This document shows positions 1 through 9,287 of a stretch of DNA of 64,000 nt, piece after piece. Both the position numbers and the translations under genes were made by a program. Source of the stretch: DASRHK01 sp963776465 (lineage in GTDB: Bacteria; Pseudomonadota; Gammaproteobacteria; Nevskiales; Nevskiaceae); contig CAVZMV010000002.1 in the NCBI GenBank assembly GCA_963776465.1, forward strand, positions 2,046,001 to 2,110,000, given 5' to 3'. The notes beneath the pieces are model-generated. The model did no database searches. It worked only from the letters and a program-made list of their open reading frames with translations, and was not told where the DNA came from. Each line of letters begins with the position of its first letter. The first letter of the stretch is position 1.

Positions 1-1102
1 AACGCGCCGAAGCGGCCGCTGAAGAGCTTCGACACCGAGGAGGGCTTCGCCCAGCATCGCGCCTGGGAAGCCAAGCTCAACGAGGGCCGCTGGAGCATGG
101 TCACCTGGCCCCGGGAGCTTGGCGGTCGCGCCTGCGATCTCATCGAGTGGCTGATCTTCGAGGAGGAGTACTGGTCGGCCGGCGCGCCGTTGCGCGTCAA
201 CCAGAACGGCATCTTCCTGCTCGGTCCCACGCTGATGGAGCACGGCACCGAGGCGCAGAAGCAGAAATTCCTGCCGCGCATGGCCTCGGGCGCCGACATC
301 TGGGCGCAGGGCTGGAGCGAGCCGGGCGCCGGCTCCGACATGGCGGCCATCCGCACCAAGGCCGTGCGCGACGGCGACGACTACGTCATCAACGGCCAGA
401 AGACCTGGTCGACGCGCGCGGTTTGGGCCGACTGGCTGTTCGGCCTGTTCCGCACCGATGCCGAATTCGCAGCGCCATCACGGCCTCTCGTTCATCCTGC
501 TGCCGCTGAAAGCCAAGGGCATCAGCATCCGGCCGATCAAGCAGCTCAACGGCCTCACCGGCTTCGCGGAGATCTTCTTCGACGACGTGCGCGTGCCTGC
601 CGAGAACCGCATCGGCGACGAGGGCGCCGGCTGGAACATCGCCATGGCCACCGCCGGCTTCGAGCGCGGACTGATGCTGCGCTCGCCGGCGCGCTTCCAG
701 AAAACCGCGCGCGATCTCATCGCGCTGTATCAGCGCCATCGCGAGTCCGCCGACCGCGACCCGTCGGTGCGCGACGCGGTGATGAAAGGCTGGATGGGCG
801 CCGAGGCCTACGCGCTGTCGACCTATCGCACGGCGTCGCGCCTGGCGCGCGGCGGCCAGATCGGCGCCGAGGCGTCGACCAACAAGATCTTCTGGTCGGA
901 GCTCGACGTGCTGATGCACGAGACGGCGATGCGCATCCTCGGGCCGCGGGCAGAGCTGATGCCCGACGCGCCCGACGGCGGCGACATCGACCACTGGCTC
1001 GACGGATTCCTGTTCTCGCTGGCCGGGCCGATCTACGCAGGCACCAACGAGATCCAGAAGAACATCATCGCCGAGCGCGTGCTCGGGTTACCACGGATGT
1101 AG
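1..1102 (+). CDS. Acyl-CoA dehydrogenase, large-subunit type (partial, frameshifted)
   Basis: Likely oxidises a steroid-derived acyl-CoA with FAD, as one half of an alpha2beta2 dehydrogenase. The gene enters from the left edge, already in the N-terminal domain. Seen: the FAD/substrate strand WAQGWSEPGAGSD, the QKTW motif, and near the C-terminus IYAGTNEIQ, where medium-chain enzymes have YEGT with the catalytic Glu. The frame changes near 465-470 (RTD in the first frame, NSQRHHG in the next); removing one base gives exactly 367 codons. The TAG stop lies inside a 52-bp repeat. The partner is probably the next gene. FadE31/FadE32-like by context; the exact substrate is an inference. Confidence 0.85.
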
Positions 1103-1149
1103 GAGCGGCCGTTGGCCGCGACCTGTCGGGGCTAACAGCCCCTCCTACA
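1098..1149. repeat. GTAGGAG...CTCCTAC palindromic repeat, copy 1
   Basis: Starts TGTAGGAG and ends CTCCTACA, with two internal hairpins (GCGGCC..GGCCGC and GGGGCT..AGCCCC). Near-identical copies lie at 8753, 27597 and 59116 and a half copy at 5563. This copy supplies the TAG stop of the upstream dehydrogenase and ends just before the AAGGA ribosome site of the next gene. Confidence 0.9.
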
Positions 1150-1162
1150 AGGACACACAGAT

Positions 1163-2263
1163 ATGGACTTTATTTTCGACGAGCAGCAGCTGGCTTTCCG
1201 CGACGCGGTCCACAAGTTCCTGATGGTCGAGGCCGCGCCCGAGCTGCTGCGCGAGATCTGGGAGACCGACAGCGGCCGCTCGGCGGACCTGCGCGCCAAG
1301 GTCGCCGACCAGGGCCTGACCGCGATCTCGGTGCCGGAAGCGCACGGCGGCATCGGCGGCGGCGATCTGGACTGGGTGCTGGTGCAGCAGGAGCTGGGCT
1401 ACTTCGCCATTCCCGATTCGCTCACCGCCAGCGCGTACCTCGCAACCTGGCTGCTGACGCAGCTGCCCGACAGCGTCGCGCAGAAAGGCGAGTGGCTGCC
1501 GAAGATCGCCTCCGGCAAGGCGCGCATCGCGCTGGGCCATCCGATCAACCCGATGGTCGCGGACGCCGGCAACGCCGGCTTGCTGCTGCTCGAGCACGAG
1601 GACGAAGTGCATGCAGTGGTGCCGGGGCTGGTCAAGCTTTCCGCCAATCGCAGCATCGACCAGTCGCGCCGCCTGAGCCGCGTGCTCTGGAGCGCCAAGC
1701 CCGACACGCGCATCTGCGAGGCGCGCACGGGCGCGCGCCTGTGGGCCGGCGTGATCGATCGCGCGGGCCTGGCGATCGCTGCGCAGCACCTCGGGCTGGC
1801 GCAGCGCATGCTCGACCTGGGCGTCGACTACAGCGCGCAGCGCAAGCAGTTCGGCAAGCCGATCGGCAGCTTCCAGGCCGTGAAGCATCACCTGGCCGAA
1901 GTCGCGGTGGCGATCGAGTTCGCCGAGCCGGTCGTGCATCGCGCCGCCTACGCGTTGGACCGTCAGGATCCGCGCGCCTCGCTGCTGGTGTCGCACGCAC
2001 GCATCGCCGCGGGCGAGGCCGCGCACCTCGCCGCGCGCAAGAGCCTGCAGGCGCACGGCGCCATGGGCTACACCTGGGAAGCCGACCTGCAGATGTTCAT
2101 GAAGCGCGCCTGGGCGCTCGACGCGACCTGGGGCGACCGCGCGTTCCACAAGGCGCGCGTCGCCGACGCGATCCTCGCGCCGGATGCCGCCATCGGACCG
2201 GGCGCGACGTTTGCGCGGCCAGCCTCACACGAACCCTCGCTGCGCCTCGTCGCAGCCAAATAA
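1163..2263 (+). CDS. Acyl-CoA dehydrogenase, small-subunit type
   Basis: A 366-residue acyl-CoA dehydrogenase of the shorter, diverged kind that pairs with a longer partner in steroid beta-oxidation enzymes. Seen: N-terminal MDFIFDEQQLAFRD, the C-terminal-domain motif RKQFGKPIGSFQAVKH and the HGAMGYTWEADLQMFMKR helix. The chain ends without a YEGT segment, so the usual catalytic Glu of that helix is missing. It starts 60 bases after the upstream dehydrogenase, with AAGGA at 1149-1153 and a repeat between them. Known for the family: FadE26/27-type heterotetramers share FAD and substrate sites across subunits. The pairing here is inferred from adjacency. Confidence 0.88.
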   Translation: MDFIFDEQQLAFRDAVHKFLMVEAAPELLREIWETDSGRSADLRAKVADQGLTAISVPEAHGGIGGGDLDWVLVQQELGYFAIPDSLTASAYLATWLLTQLPDSVAQKGEWLPKIASGKARIALGHPINPMVADAGNAGLLLLEHEDEVHAVVPGLVKLSANRSIDQSRRLSRVLWSAKPDTRICEARTGARLWAGVIDRAGLAIAAQHLGLAQRMLDLGVDYSAQRKQFGKPIGSFQAVKHHLAEVAVAIEFAEPVVHRAAYALDRQDPRASLLVSHARIAAGEAAHLAARKSLQAHGAMGYTWEADLQMFMKRAWALDATWGDRAFHKARVADAILAPDAAIGPGATFARPASHEPSLRLVAAK

Positions 2264-2274
2264 GGAAATTGCCA

Positions 2275-3426
<1,152 letters not shown>

Positions 3427-3427
3427 A

Positions 3428-3508
3428 GTCATCCCCGAAGGCGGGGATCCAGTTCTTCTTGTGCCTTGACGAAAATCAAAACTAGATTCCCGCCTGCGCG
3501 GGAATGAC
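3428..3508. repeat. Inverted repeat of the GTCATCCCCG...CGGGAATGAC type
   Basis: The left arm is GTCATCCCCGAAGGCGGGGATCCAG-like and the right arm CTAGATTCCCGCCTGCGCGGGAATGAC-like; each arm also folds on itself. This is a very common dispersed proteobacterial repeat, often seen as VIPAQAGIQ when mis-translated. It fills the gap between the thiolase stop and the following SDR, ending 9 bases before the SDR start codon. Confidence 0.85.
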
Positions 3509-3517
3509 GGGACATAT

Positions 3518-4387
3518 ATGGCCATCTGCGACAACCGCACCATCATCGTCACCGGCGCCGGCGGCGGGCTGGGGCGCGCTTATGCGCTCGCGCTCGCGGC
3601 CGAGGGCGCCAACGTCGTCGTCAACGACATCCGCGCGGACGCGGCGGAAGCGGTAGTCAAGGAGATCGGCAGGAACGCCCTGGCGAACGCCGACGACATC
3701 ACTTCGATGTCGGGCGCCGAGAAGATCGTCGCGGCCGCGGCCGCGAAGTTCGGCGACGTCCACGGCGTGGTCAACAACGCCGGCGTCGTGCGCGACAAGA
3801 TGTTCGCGTCGATGAGCGAGGACGACTGGGACCTCGTGGTCAAGGTGCATCTCAAGGGCCACTTCTGCATCGCCAGCACGCTGGTGAAGCGCTGGCGCGA
3901 CCAGGTGAAAGCGGGACAGAAGGTCGACGCCCGCATCGTCAACACCAGCTCGGGCGCCGGCCTGCAGGGCTCGATCGGCCAGAGCAACTACGCCGCGGCC
4001 AAGGGCGGGATCGCGTCGTTGACGCTGGTGCAGGCCGCCGAGCTCGGGCGCTATGGCGTCACGGTCAACGCGCTGGCGCCGGCCGCGCGCACCGGGATGA
4101 CCGAGAAGGTCTTCGCCGACATGATGAAGAAGCCCGACGGCGCGTCCTTCGATCACTACGATCCCGCCAACGTCGCGCCGCTCGTGGTGTGGCTGTGCAG
4201 CCCGCTCTCCGCCGGCATCACCGGTCAGGTGTTCGAGGTCGAGGGCGGCAAGATTTCCATCGCCAACGGCTGGCGCACCGGCAAGGTCCGCGACAAGCAG
4301 GCACGCTGGAAGCCCGAGGAGTTGACCGACGTCGTGCAGGCGCTGATCGTTGAGGCGCCGAAGCCGCAGAAGGTTTACGGCACCTGA
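3518..4387 (+). CDS. Short-chain dehydrogenase, multifunctional-enzyme type
   Basis: A 289-residue NAD(P)-dependent SDR. Seen: the TGAGGGLGRAYAL nucleotide loop near residue 10, NNAG in the middle, and the catalytic Ser and YxxxK (NTSSGAG...NYAAAKGG). The overall form matches the dehydrogenase part of peroxisomal multifunctional enzyme/17-beta-HSD4, used for 3-hydroxyacyl-CoA oxidation in steroid side-chain or ring breakdown. It sits after the thiolase, separated by an inverted repeat. Only a weak ribosome site (CGGGAC) precedes ATG, and it abuts the repeat. The substrate is inferred from the neighbourhood. Confidence 0.82.
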   Translation: MAICDNRTIIVTGAGGGLGRAYALALAAEGANVVVNDIRADAAEAVVKEIGRNALANADDITSMSGAEKIVAAAAAKFGDVHGVVNNAGVVRDKMFASMSEDDWDLVVKVHLKGHFCIASTLVKRWRDQVKAGQKVDARIVNTSSGAGLQGSIGQSNYAAAKGGIASLTLVQAAELGRYGVTVNALAPAARTGMTEKVFADMMKKPDGASFDHYDPANVAPLVVWLCSPLSAGITGQVFEVEGGKISIANGWRTGKVRDKQARWKPEELTDVVQALIVEAPKPQKVYGT

Positions 4388-4407
4388 GAGGGGAGTAGAG
4401 TGATCGC

Positions 4408-5559
4408 GTGAAAGCGATCGCCTGCTCGCTGATGTTGCTGCTGCTCTGTGGCTGTGCCGCCTCGCCGACAGCGCCCGACGCCTCCTCGCTCTTCGCCGAC
4501 TCCCTGTTCAAGCCCGTCGCCGATCCACCCCGGCGCGAGGACGTGTTCGCGCTGAGCCCGGCGATGCGCCGGTTCATGGACGATCGCATCGCCGCGCGGA
4601 CGCAGGAGTCCGGCGCCCGGCGCGGCTTGTATGAAGCCGTGCGTCAGGAGCTGACGCTCCAGTACGACTCGGAGCAGACGCTCACCGCCGCGCAGGCCTT
4701 CGACGCGCGGTCGGGGAACTGCCTGTCGCTGGTGATCCTCACCGCCGCCTTCGCGCGCGCGCTGGACATCCCGGTGCGCTACCAGAGCGTTCACGGCCTG
4801 GATGCATGGAGCCGCGTCAACGGCATCGCCTTCCTGAGCGGCCACGTGAACCTGGTGCTCGGGCACGGCGTCACCGGCCGGGATCTGTCGGGACGTCCGG
4901 CGGAGCCGGACGTGATGACGATCGACTTCGTCGCGCCCGGTGCGCTCGCGCGGCAGCACACGCGCGAGATCTCCGAGCAGACCGTGATCGCGATGTTCAT
5001 GAACAACCGCGCGGCCGAGCTGCTGGCCCAGGGCGAGGCCGAGCGCGCCTACTGGTGGGCGAGGGAGGCGCTGCGGTCGGCGCCCTCGTTCCTGCCGTCG
5101 TACAACACGCTCGGCGTGATCTATCGCCGTCACGGCAACCTGCCGCAGGCCGAGCGCGCGCTGCGCCGCGCGCTGCAGGGCGAGCCGGACAGCGCGGCGG
5201 CGCTGGGCAATCTCGCCGGGGTGCTGTCCGCGCAGGGGCGCGCGGCCGAGGCACGCGAGGTGATCGCCCGGCTCGAGCGCATCGAGCAGCACCCGCCGTT
5301 CTACTTCCTCGACCTGGGCCTGAAGGCGCTGCAGCGCGGCGAGTTCGCCGCCGCCAAATCGTGGTTCGAGAAAGAGCAGCGGCGGATGCCGTACGACGAC
5401 GAGGTGCACTTCGCCCTGGCGCTGGCGAGCCTGAACCTGGGCGAGGTCCGGCACGCGCGCCGCGAGCTGACGCTTGCACTGGAGAACAGCAACACGCGCG
5501 ATCGCCGGGGCATCTACGCGGCAAAACTCGAGAAGCTCAGAGAGCTGCCGCTACGTTAG
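4408..5559 (+). CDS. TPR lipoprotein with transglutaminase-like domain
   Basis: A 383-residue probable lipoprotein. Seen: a hydrophobic signal ending in LCGC (Cys at about residue 16), then a segment SGNCLSLVILTAAFARALDIPVRYQ-like around residues 100-125 that fits the transglutaminase-like Cys-containing fold, then several TPR helices from about residue 200 (AYWWAREAL, TLGVIYRRHG, ALRRALQ, NLAGVLSAQG). Start is GTG with GAGGGGAG upstream. It lies inside the steroid block but is not itself a catabolic enzyme; a cell-envelope or scaffolding role is likely. No exact function can be assigned. Confidence 0.8.
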   Translation: MKAIACSLMLLLLCGCAASPTAPDASSLFADSLFKPVADPPRREDVFALSPAMRRFMDDRIAARTQESGARRGLYEAVRQELTLQYDSEQTLTAAQAFDARSGNCLSLVILTAAFARALDIPVRYQSVHGLDAWSRVNGIAFLSGHVNLVLGHGVTGRDLSGRPAEPDVMTIDFVAPGALARQHTREISEQTVIAMFMNNRAAELLAQGEAERAYWWAREALRSAPSFLPSYNTLGVIYRRHGNLPQAERALRRALQGEPDSAAALGNLAGVLSAQGRAAEAREVIARLERIEQHPPFYFLDLGLKALQRGEFAAAKSWFEKEQRRMPYDDEVHFALALASLNLGEVRHARRELTLALENSNTRDRRGIYAAKLEKLRELPLR

Positions 5560-5562
5560 CCC

Positions 5563-5588
5563 GGTCGGGGCTAACAGCCCCTCCTACA
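5563..5588. repeat. Half copy of the GTAGGAG...CTCCTAC repeat
   Basis: Only the right half, GGTCGGGGCTAACAGCCCC then TCCTACA, is present, four bases after the TAG stop of the TPR lipoprotein. The left half is missing, so this copy looks truncated. Confidence 0.7.
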
Positions 5589-5618
5589 AGAAACCCGTGC
5601 CCCGCCTACAGGAAACCC

Positions 5619-5634
5619 ATTCGAACGGACGAAT
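5619..5634. promoter_or_regulatory. Small inverted repeat upstream of a dehydrogenase operon
   Basis: ATTCG-AACGGA-CGAAT lies 34 bases before the start of the following acyl-CoA dehydrogenase. It could be an operator for the operon, but the arms are only five bases and no regulator gene is nearby. Confidence 0.25.
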
Positions 5635-5667
5635 AGGGCGGGGCGGGGGCACGGCGATAATGCCCCC

Positions 5668-6774
5668 ATGCACTTCGCGCTCACCGAAGACCAGCAGATG
5701 ATCCGCGACGCTGCGGACGGCTTCCTCGCGGACGCGGCCGATCCTGCCGCGGTGCGCCGGATGATCGAGTCGGACGAGGGTTACGACCCTGCCGTCTGGC
5801 AGCGCATCGGCAGCGAGCTCGGCTGGTGCGGCGTTGCGATCCCCGAGCAGCACAATGGTCTGGGACTGGGCGCCGTCGAGCTCGTGCTCATCCAGGAGCA
5901 GATCGGCAGGCGACTGCTGAGCGGCCCCTTCTTCGCCACCGCCTGCCTGGGCACGACGCTGCTCAACGAAGTGGGCACGTCGTCAGCCCGAACCAAGTAC
6001 CTGCCGGGAACCGCGCAAGGTCAGATGCGGCTCTCCGCACCGCTGACGACGAGCGACTGGAGCGCGACTTGCGCCACCGCCACGCAGCAGGACGAAGCGT
6101 GGGTGCTCGACGGCCGCTGCGCGTCGATTCCCGAAGGCGCGATCGCCGACGTGATCCTGCTCACCGCGCGCCTGGCCACCGCCGACCTCGCCCTCTTCGC
6201 CGTCGACAGGAAGATGCTCAAAGCCCAGCCGGCGAAAAGCTGGGACGCGACGCGCCGCCTCGCGACGATCGACCTGCTGGCGGTGCCGGCAGAGCGCATC
6301 GACGACACTGCGCGCGCTCCCGATGGCTTGATCCGCGCCAGCGCGCTCGCGCGCCTCTACATCGCCGCCGAACAGATCGGCGGCGCGCAGCAGTGCCTGG
6401 ACAGCACCGTTGCGCACGTGACGACGCGCAAGCAGTTCGGCCGCGCGATCGCCTCGTTCCAGGCGGTGAAGCATCGCTGCGCCGAGATGATGGTGCGCGT
6501 CGAGGCGGCGCGCTCGATGGTCTACGGCGCCGCGGCGCTGGCCGCCGGCGGCGCAGCGACGCCCGCGCTCTTGCTCGAGTGCAACGCCGCCAAGGCGCTC
6601 GCGTCGGAGACGTATTTCTTCTGCGCGCAGGAGGCGATCCAGCTGCACGGCGGCGTCGGCTTCACCTGGGAGTACGACGCGCAGCTGCATTTCAAGCGCG
6701 CGCAGGCGAGCAGCCACTGGCTCGGCACGGCCGAGTCGCTGCAGGAATCGATCGCCGCCGCGGTGATGGCATGA
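5668..6774 (+). CDS. Acyl-CoA dehydrogenase, small-subunit type
   Basis: A 368-residue acyl-CoA dehydrogenase, probably the second subunit of a heteromeric enzyme with the next gene. Seen: MHFALTEDQQMIRD at the N-terminus, TRKQFGRAIASFQAVKH, and near the end HGGVGFTWEYDAQLHFKRA, after which the chain stops without a YEGT segment. Its stop overlaps the next start (ATGA), a sign of coupled translation and a fixed subunit ratio. By position next to a FadE30-like and an IpdF-like gene it resembles the ScdC1/ScdC2 pair of steroid-degrading Comamonas; that match is from memory and needs an alignment. Confidence 0.87.
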   Translation: MHFALTEDQQMIRDAADGFLADAADPAAVRRMIESDEGYDPAVWQRIGSELGWCGVAIPEQHNGLGLGAVELVLIQEQIGRRLLSGPFFATACLGTTLLNEVGTSSARTKYLPGTAQGQMRLSAPLTTSDWSATCATATQQDEAWVLDGRCASIPEGAIADVILLTARLATADLALFAVDRKMLKAQPAKSWDATRRLATIDLLAVPAERIDDTARAPDGLIRASALARLYIAAEQIGGAQQCLDSTVAHVTTRKQFGRAIASFQAVKHRCAEMMVRVEAARSMVYGAAALAAGGAATPALLLECNAAKALASETYFFCAQEAIQLHGGVGFTWEYDAQLHFKRAQASSHWLGTAESLQESIAAAVMA

Positions 6775-7964
6775 GGCTCGACGCCTCGCGCGAGGACGAG
6801 GCCTTCCGCGCCGAAGTCGCTGCGTTCCTGCGCGCGCACCTCGCCGGTCGCTTCGCGCCGCTCAAGCATCGCGGCGGACCCGGCGACGAGGAGTTCGAGC
6901 CGGTGCTGCGCAAGGAATGGGAGCGCGAGCTCGCCGCCGGCGGCTGGACCTGCGTCGGCTGGCCCAAGGAGAACGGCGGGCGCGGCCTGTCGATCGAGCG
7001 GCAGGTGATCTTCCACGAGGAATACGCGCGCGCCGGCGGGCCCGGCCGCATGGGCCACATCGGCGAGGGCCTGATCGGTCCGGCGCTGATCAAGTTCGGC
7101 AGCGCGGCGCAACAAGCACGCTTCCTGCCGAAGATCGTCGCCGGCGATGAGTTCTGGGCGCAGGGCTATTCGGAGCCCAACGCCGGCTCGGACCTGGCCA
7201 ACGTGCAGACACGCTGCACGCAGGAGAGCGACGGCTCCTGGCGCGTGCAGGGCCAGAAGATCTGGACGTCGCTGGCGCAGCATTCGGACTGGATCTTCGT
7301 GCTCGCGCGCAGCGAGCAAGGGTCGCGCGGCAATAAGGGCCTTGCGTTTCTGCTGATGCCGCTGGCGCAGTCGGGCATCATCATTCGCCCGATCCGGCAG
7401 ATGAATGGCGGCACCGAGTTCAACGAGGTGTTCTTCGACGGCGCGGTCGCGCACAAGGATCACGTCGTCGGCGCGCCGGGCGACGGCTGGAAAGTCGCGA
7501 TAGGGCTGCTCGAGGTCGAGCGCGGCGTCTCCACCCTCGGCCAGCAGATGCGCTTTGCGCACGAGCTCGAGCTCATCGTCGCTGCCGCGCGCCGCAACGG
7601 TCGCGGACAGGACGCGAGCATCCGCGCGCGCGTCGCCCGCGCCTGGATCGGGCTCAAGGTGATGCGCTACAACGCGCTGCGGATGATGTCCGGCAGCGCC
7701 GACCTGGGCCTCAAGCGCGAGGCGCTGATCTACAAGTTCTACTGGTCCAACTGGCACCGCGACCTGGGCAAGCTCGCCGCCGACGTGCTCGGCCCCGAGG
7801 CCGACGTCATCTCCGATGACCCGGCGATCCGTCCGCTGCAGCAACTCTTTTTCTTCTCGCGCTCCGATACGATCTACGCGGGGACCAACGAGATCCAGCT
7901 GAACCTGATCGCCGAGCGTGGATTGGGCATGCCGCGCGAAGCGCGAGGAGACGTGGGCAAGTGA
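6771..7964 (+). CDS. Acyl-CoA dehydrogenase, FadE30-like
   Basis: A 397-residue dehydrogenase that in characterised relatives starts beta-oxidation of HIP-CoA (steroid C/D-ring fragment). Seen: AGGWTCVGWPKENGGRGLS, WAQGYSEPNAGSDLA, QKIWTSLAQHSDW, FERGVSTLGQQ-like segment (VERGVSTLGQQ) and the C-terminal TIYAGTNEIQLN. As in FadE30, Ala replaces the Glu of YEGT. Long stretches recall mycobacterial Rv3560c. The start ATG overlaps the previous stop, and the last bases overlap the next start by four, so three genes are coupled. The order FadE30-like then IpdF-like is also that of the mycobacterial KstR2 regulon. Confidence 0.9.
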   Translation: MRLDASREDEAFRAEVAAFLRAHLAGRFAPLKHRGGPGDEEFEPVLRKEWERELAAGGWTCVGWPKENGGRGLSIERQVIFHEEYARAGGPGRMGHIGEGLIGPALIKFGSAAQQARFLPKIVAGDEFWAQGYSEPNAGSDLANVQTRCTQESDGSWRVQGQKIWTSLAQHSDWIFVLARSEQGSRGNKGLAFLLMPLAQSGIIIRPIRQMNGGTEFNEVFFDGAVAHKDHVVGAPGDGWKVAIGLLEVERGVSTLGQQMRFAHELELIVAAARRNGRGQDASIRARVARAWIGLKVMRYNALRMMSGSADLGLKREALIYKFYWSNWHRDLGKLAADVLGPEADVISDDPAIRPLQQLFFFSRSDTIYAGTNEIQLNLIAERGLGMPREARGDVGK

Positions 7965-8746
7965 ATCAACCTCCGCAGTACGTTCCCGGCCACGGCCTGC
8001 TCAAAGGCAAGTCCGTGCTCATCACCGCCGCCGCCGGCGCCGGCATCGGCTTCGCCACCGCGCGCCGCTGCGCGGAGGAGAGCTGCCGTGGCCTCATGCT
8101 CTCGGACATCCATCCGCGGCGCGTCGAGGAAGCCGTGGCGACGCTGCGCAAGGCGCACCCGAACGTCGAGATCCACGGCAAGGTCGCCAACGTCACCAGC
8201 GAAGCCGACGTGCAGGCGCTCATCGACGAGACGGAAGCCGGCTTCGACGGCGTCGACGTGCTGGTCAACAACGCCGGCCTGGGCGGGAGCAAGCGCGTCG
8301 TCGACATGACCGACGAGGAGTGGCTGAAAGTCCTGGACGTCACGCTCAACGGCACCTTCCGCATGACGCGCGCAATGCTGAAGAAGATGCAGCCGCGCGG
8401 ACGCGGCGTCATCGTCAACAACGCCTCGGTGCTGGGCTGGCGCGCGCAGAAGGATCAGGCGCACTACGCGGCGGCGAAGGCCGGTGTGATGGCGCTGACG
8501 AGATGCAGCGCGCTCGAAGCCGCGGAGTTCGGCGTGCGCATCAACGCGGTGTCGCCGTCGATCGCCGTCCACGATCACCTGAAGAAGACCGCGCCGGAGG
8601 CCCTGCTCAAGGAGCTCGCCAGCCGCGAAGCGTTCGGCCGGCCTGCCGAGGTGTGGGAAGTGGCCAACGTCATCGTGTTCCTGGCGTCGGAGTATTCGTC
8701 GTACCTTGCCGGTGAAGTCCTCTCAGTCTCGAGCCAACATCCATAG
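7961..8746 (+). CDS. IpdF-like short-chain dehydrogenase
   Basis: A 261-residue SDR. In relatives it oxidises the 5-hydroxyl of the HIP-CoA derived steroid C/D-ring intermediate. Seen: ITAAAGAGIGFATARR nucleotide loop near residue 20, VLVNNAGLGG, catalytic NNASVLGW and HYAAAKAGVMALTRC (YxxxK), and the unusual INAVSPSIAVH and SYLAGEVLSVSSQ tail, which I recall as hallmarks of Rv3559c/IpdF. Its ATG overlaps the end of the FadE30-like gene by four bases. No other family fits as well; the substrate remains an inference from similarity and context. Confidence 0.88.
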   Translation: MNQPPQYVPGHGLLKGKSVLITAAAGAGIGFATARRCAEESCRGLMLSDIHPRRVEEAVATLRKAHPNVEIHGKVANVTSEADVQALIDETEAGFDGVDVLVNNAGLGGSKRVVDMTDEEWLKVLDVTLNGTFRMTRAMLKKMQPRGRGVIVNNASVLGWRAQKDQAHYAAAKAGVMALTRCSALEAAEFGVRINAVSPSIAVHDHLKKTAPEALLKELASREAFGRPAEVWEVANVIVFLASEYSSYLAGEVLSVSSQHP

Positions 8747-8752
8747 AAACTT

Positions 8753-8805
8753 TGTAGGAGCAGCCGTTGGCCGCGACCTGGTCGGGGCTAACAGCCCCTC
8801 CTACA
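8753..8805. repeat. GTAGGAG...CTCCTAC palindromic repeat, copy 3
   Basis: TGTAGGAG to CTCCTACA with the same two internal hairpins as the copy at 1098, differing at a few bases (GGAGCAGCC, CTGGTCGG). It ends directly against the AGGAGA ribosome site of the MaoC gene. Confidence 0.9.
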
Positions 8806-8815
8806 GGAGAAGCAC

Positions 8816-9271
8816 ATGACGACCTTCGACACACCCGAAAGCATCCTCTCCGCCATCGGCAAGCAGCTCGGCGAGAGCCAGTGGCTGCAGGTCACGCAGG
8901 ACCGCATCGACAAGTTCGCCGACGCCACCGAGGATCACCAGTGGATCCACGTCGATCCGGAGAAGGCGAAGAAAGGGCCGTTCGGCGCGTGCATCGCCCA
9001 CGGCTACCTGACGCTGTCGCTGGTCTCGTACCTGCTGCCGCAGGTGGTGCAGGTCAAGGGCGTGCGCATGGGCATCAACTACGGTACCGACAAGGTCCGC
9101 TTCCCCAACGCGGTGAAGACCGGCGCGCGCATCCGTGGACGCGGCGAGCTGGTGGGGGCCGAGAAAACCAAGGATGGCGGTGTGCAGGCGACGATCCGCG
9201 TGACGGTGGAGATCGAAGGCGAAGGGAAGCCGGCGTGTGTCGCCGACACCATCAGCCGCTACTATTGGTGA
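8816..9271 (+). CDS. MaoC-like (R)-specific enoyl-CoA hydratase
   Basis: A 151-residue single hot-dog MaoC protein that would hydrate a 2-enoyl-CoA, forming dimers. Seen: the hydratase motif FADATEDHQWIHVD with the Asp/His pair around residues 38-43, followed by PFGACIAHGYLTLSL, as in Rv0130/HtdZ-type enzymes. The C-terminus VADTISRYYW is typical of the family. AGGAGA sits 6 bases before the ATG, directly after a palindromic repeat. It ends the steroid block and could serve one of the acyl-CoA dehydrogenase pairs upstream. Confidence 0.88.
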   Translation: MTTFDTPESILSAIGKQLGESQWLQVTQDRIDKFADATEDHQWIHVDPEKAKKGPFGACIAHGYLTLSLVSYLLPQVVQVKGVRMGINYGTDKVRFPNAVKTGARIRGRGELVGAEKTKDGGVQATIRVTVEIEGEGKPACVADTISRYYW

Positions 9272-9287
9272 GGGGAGGAGAACAACA

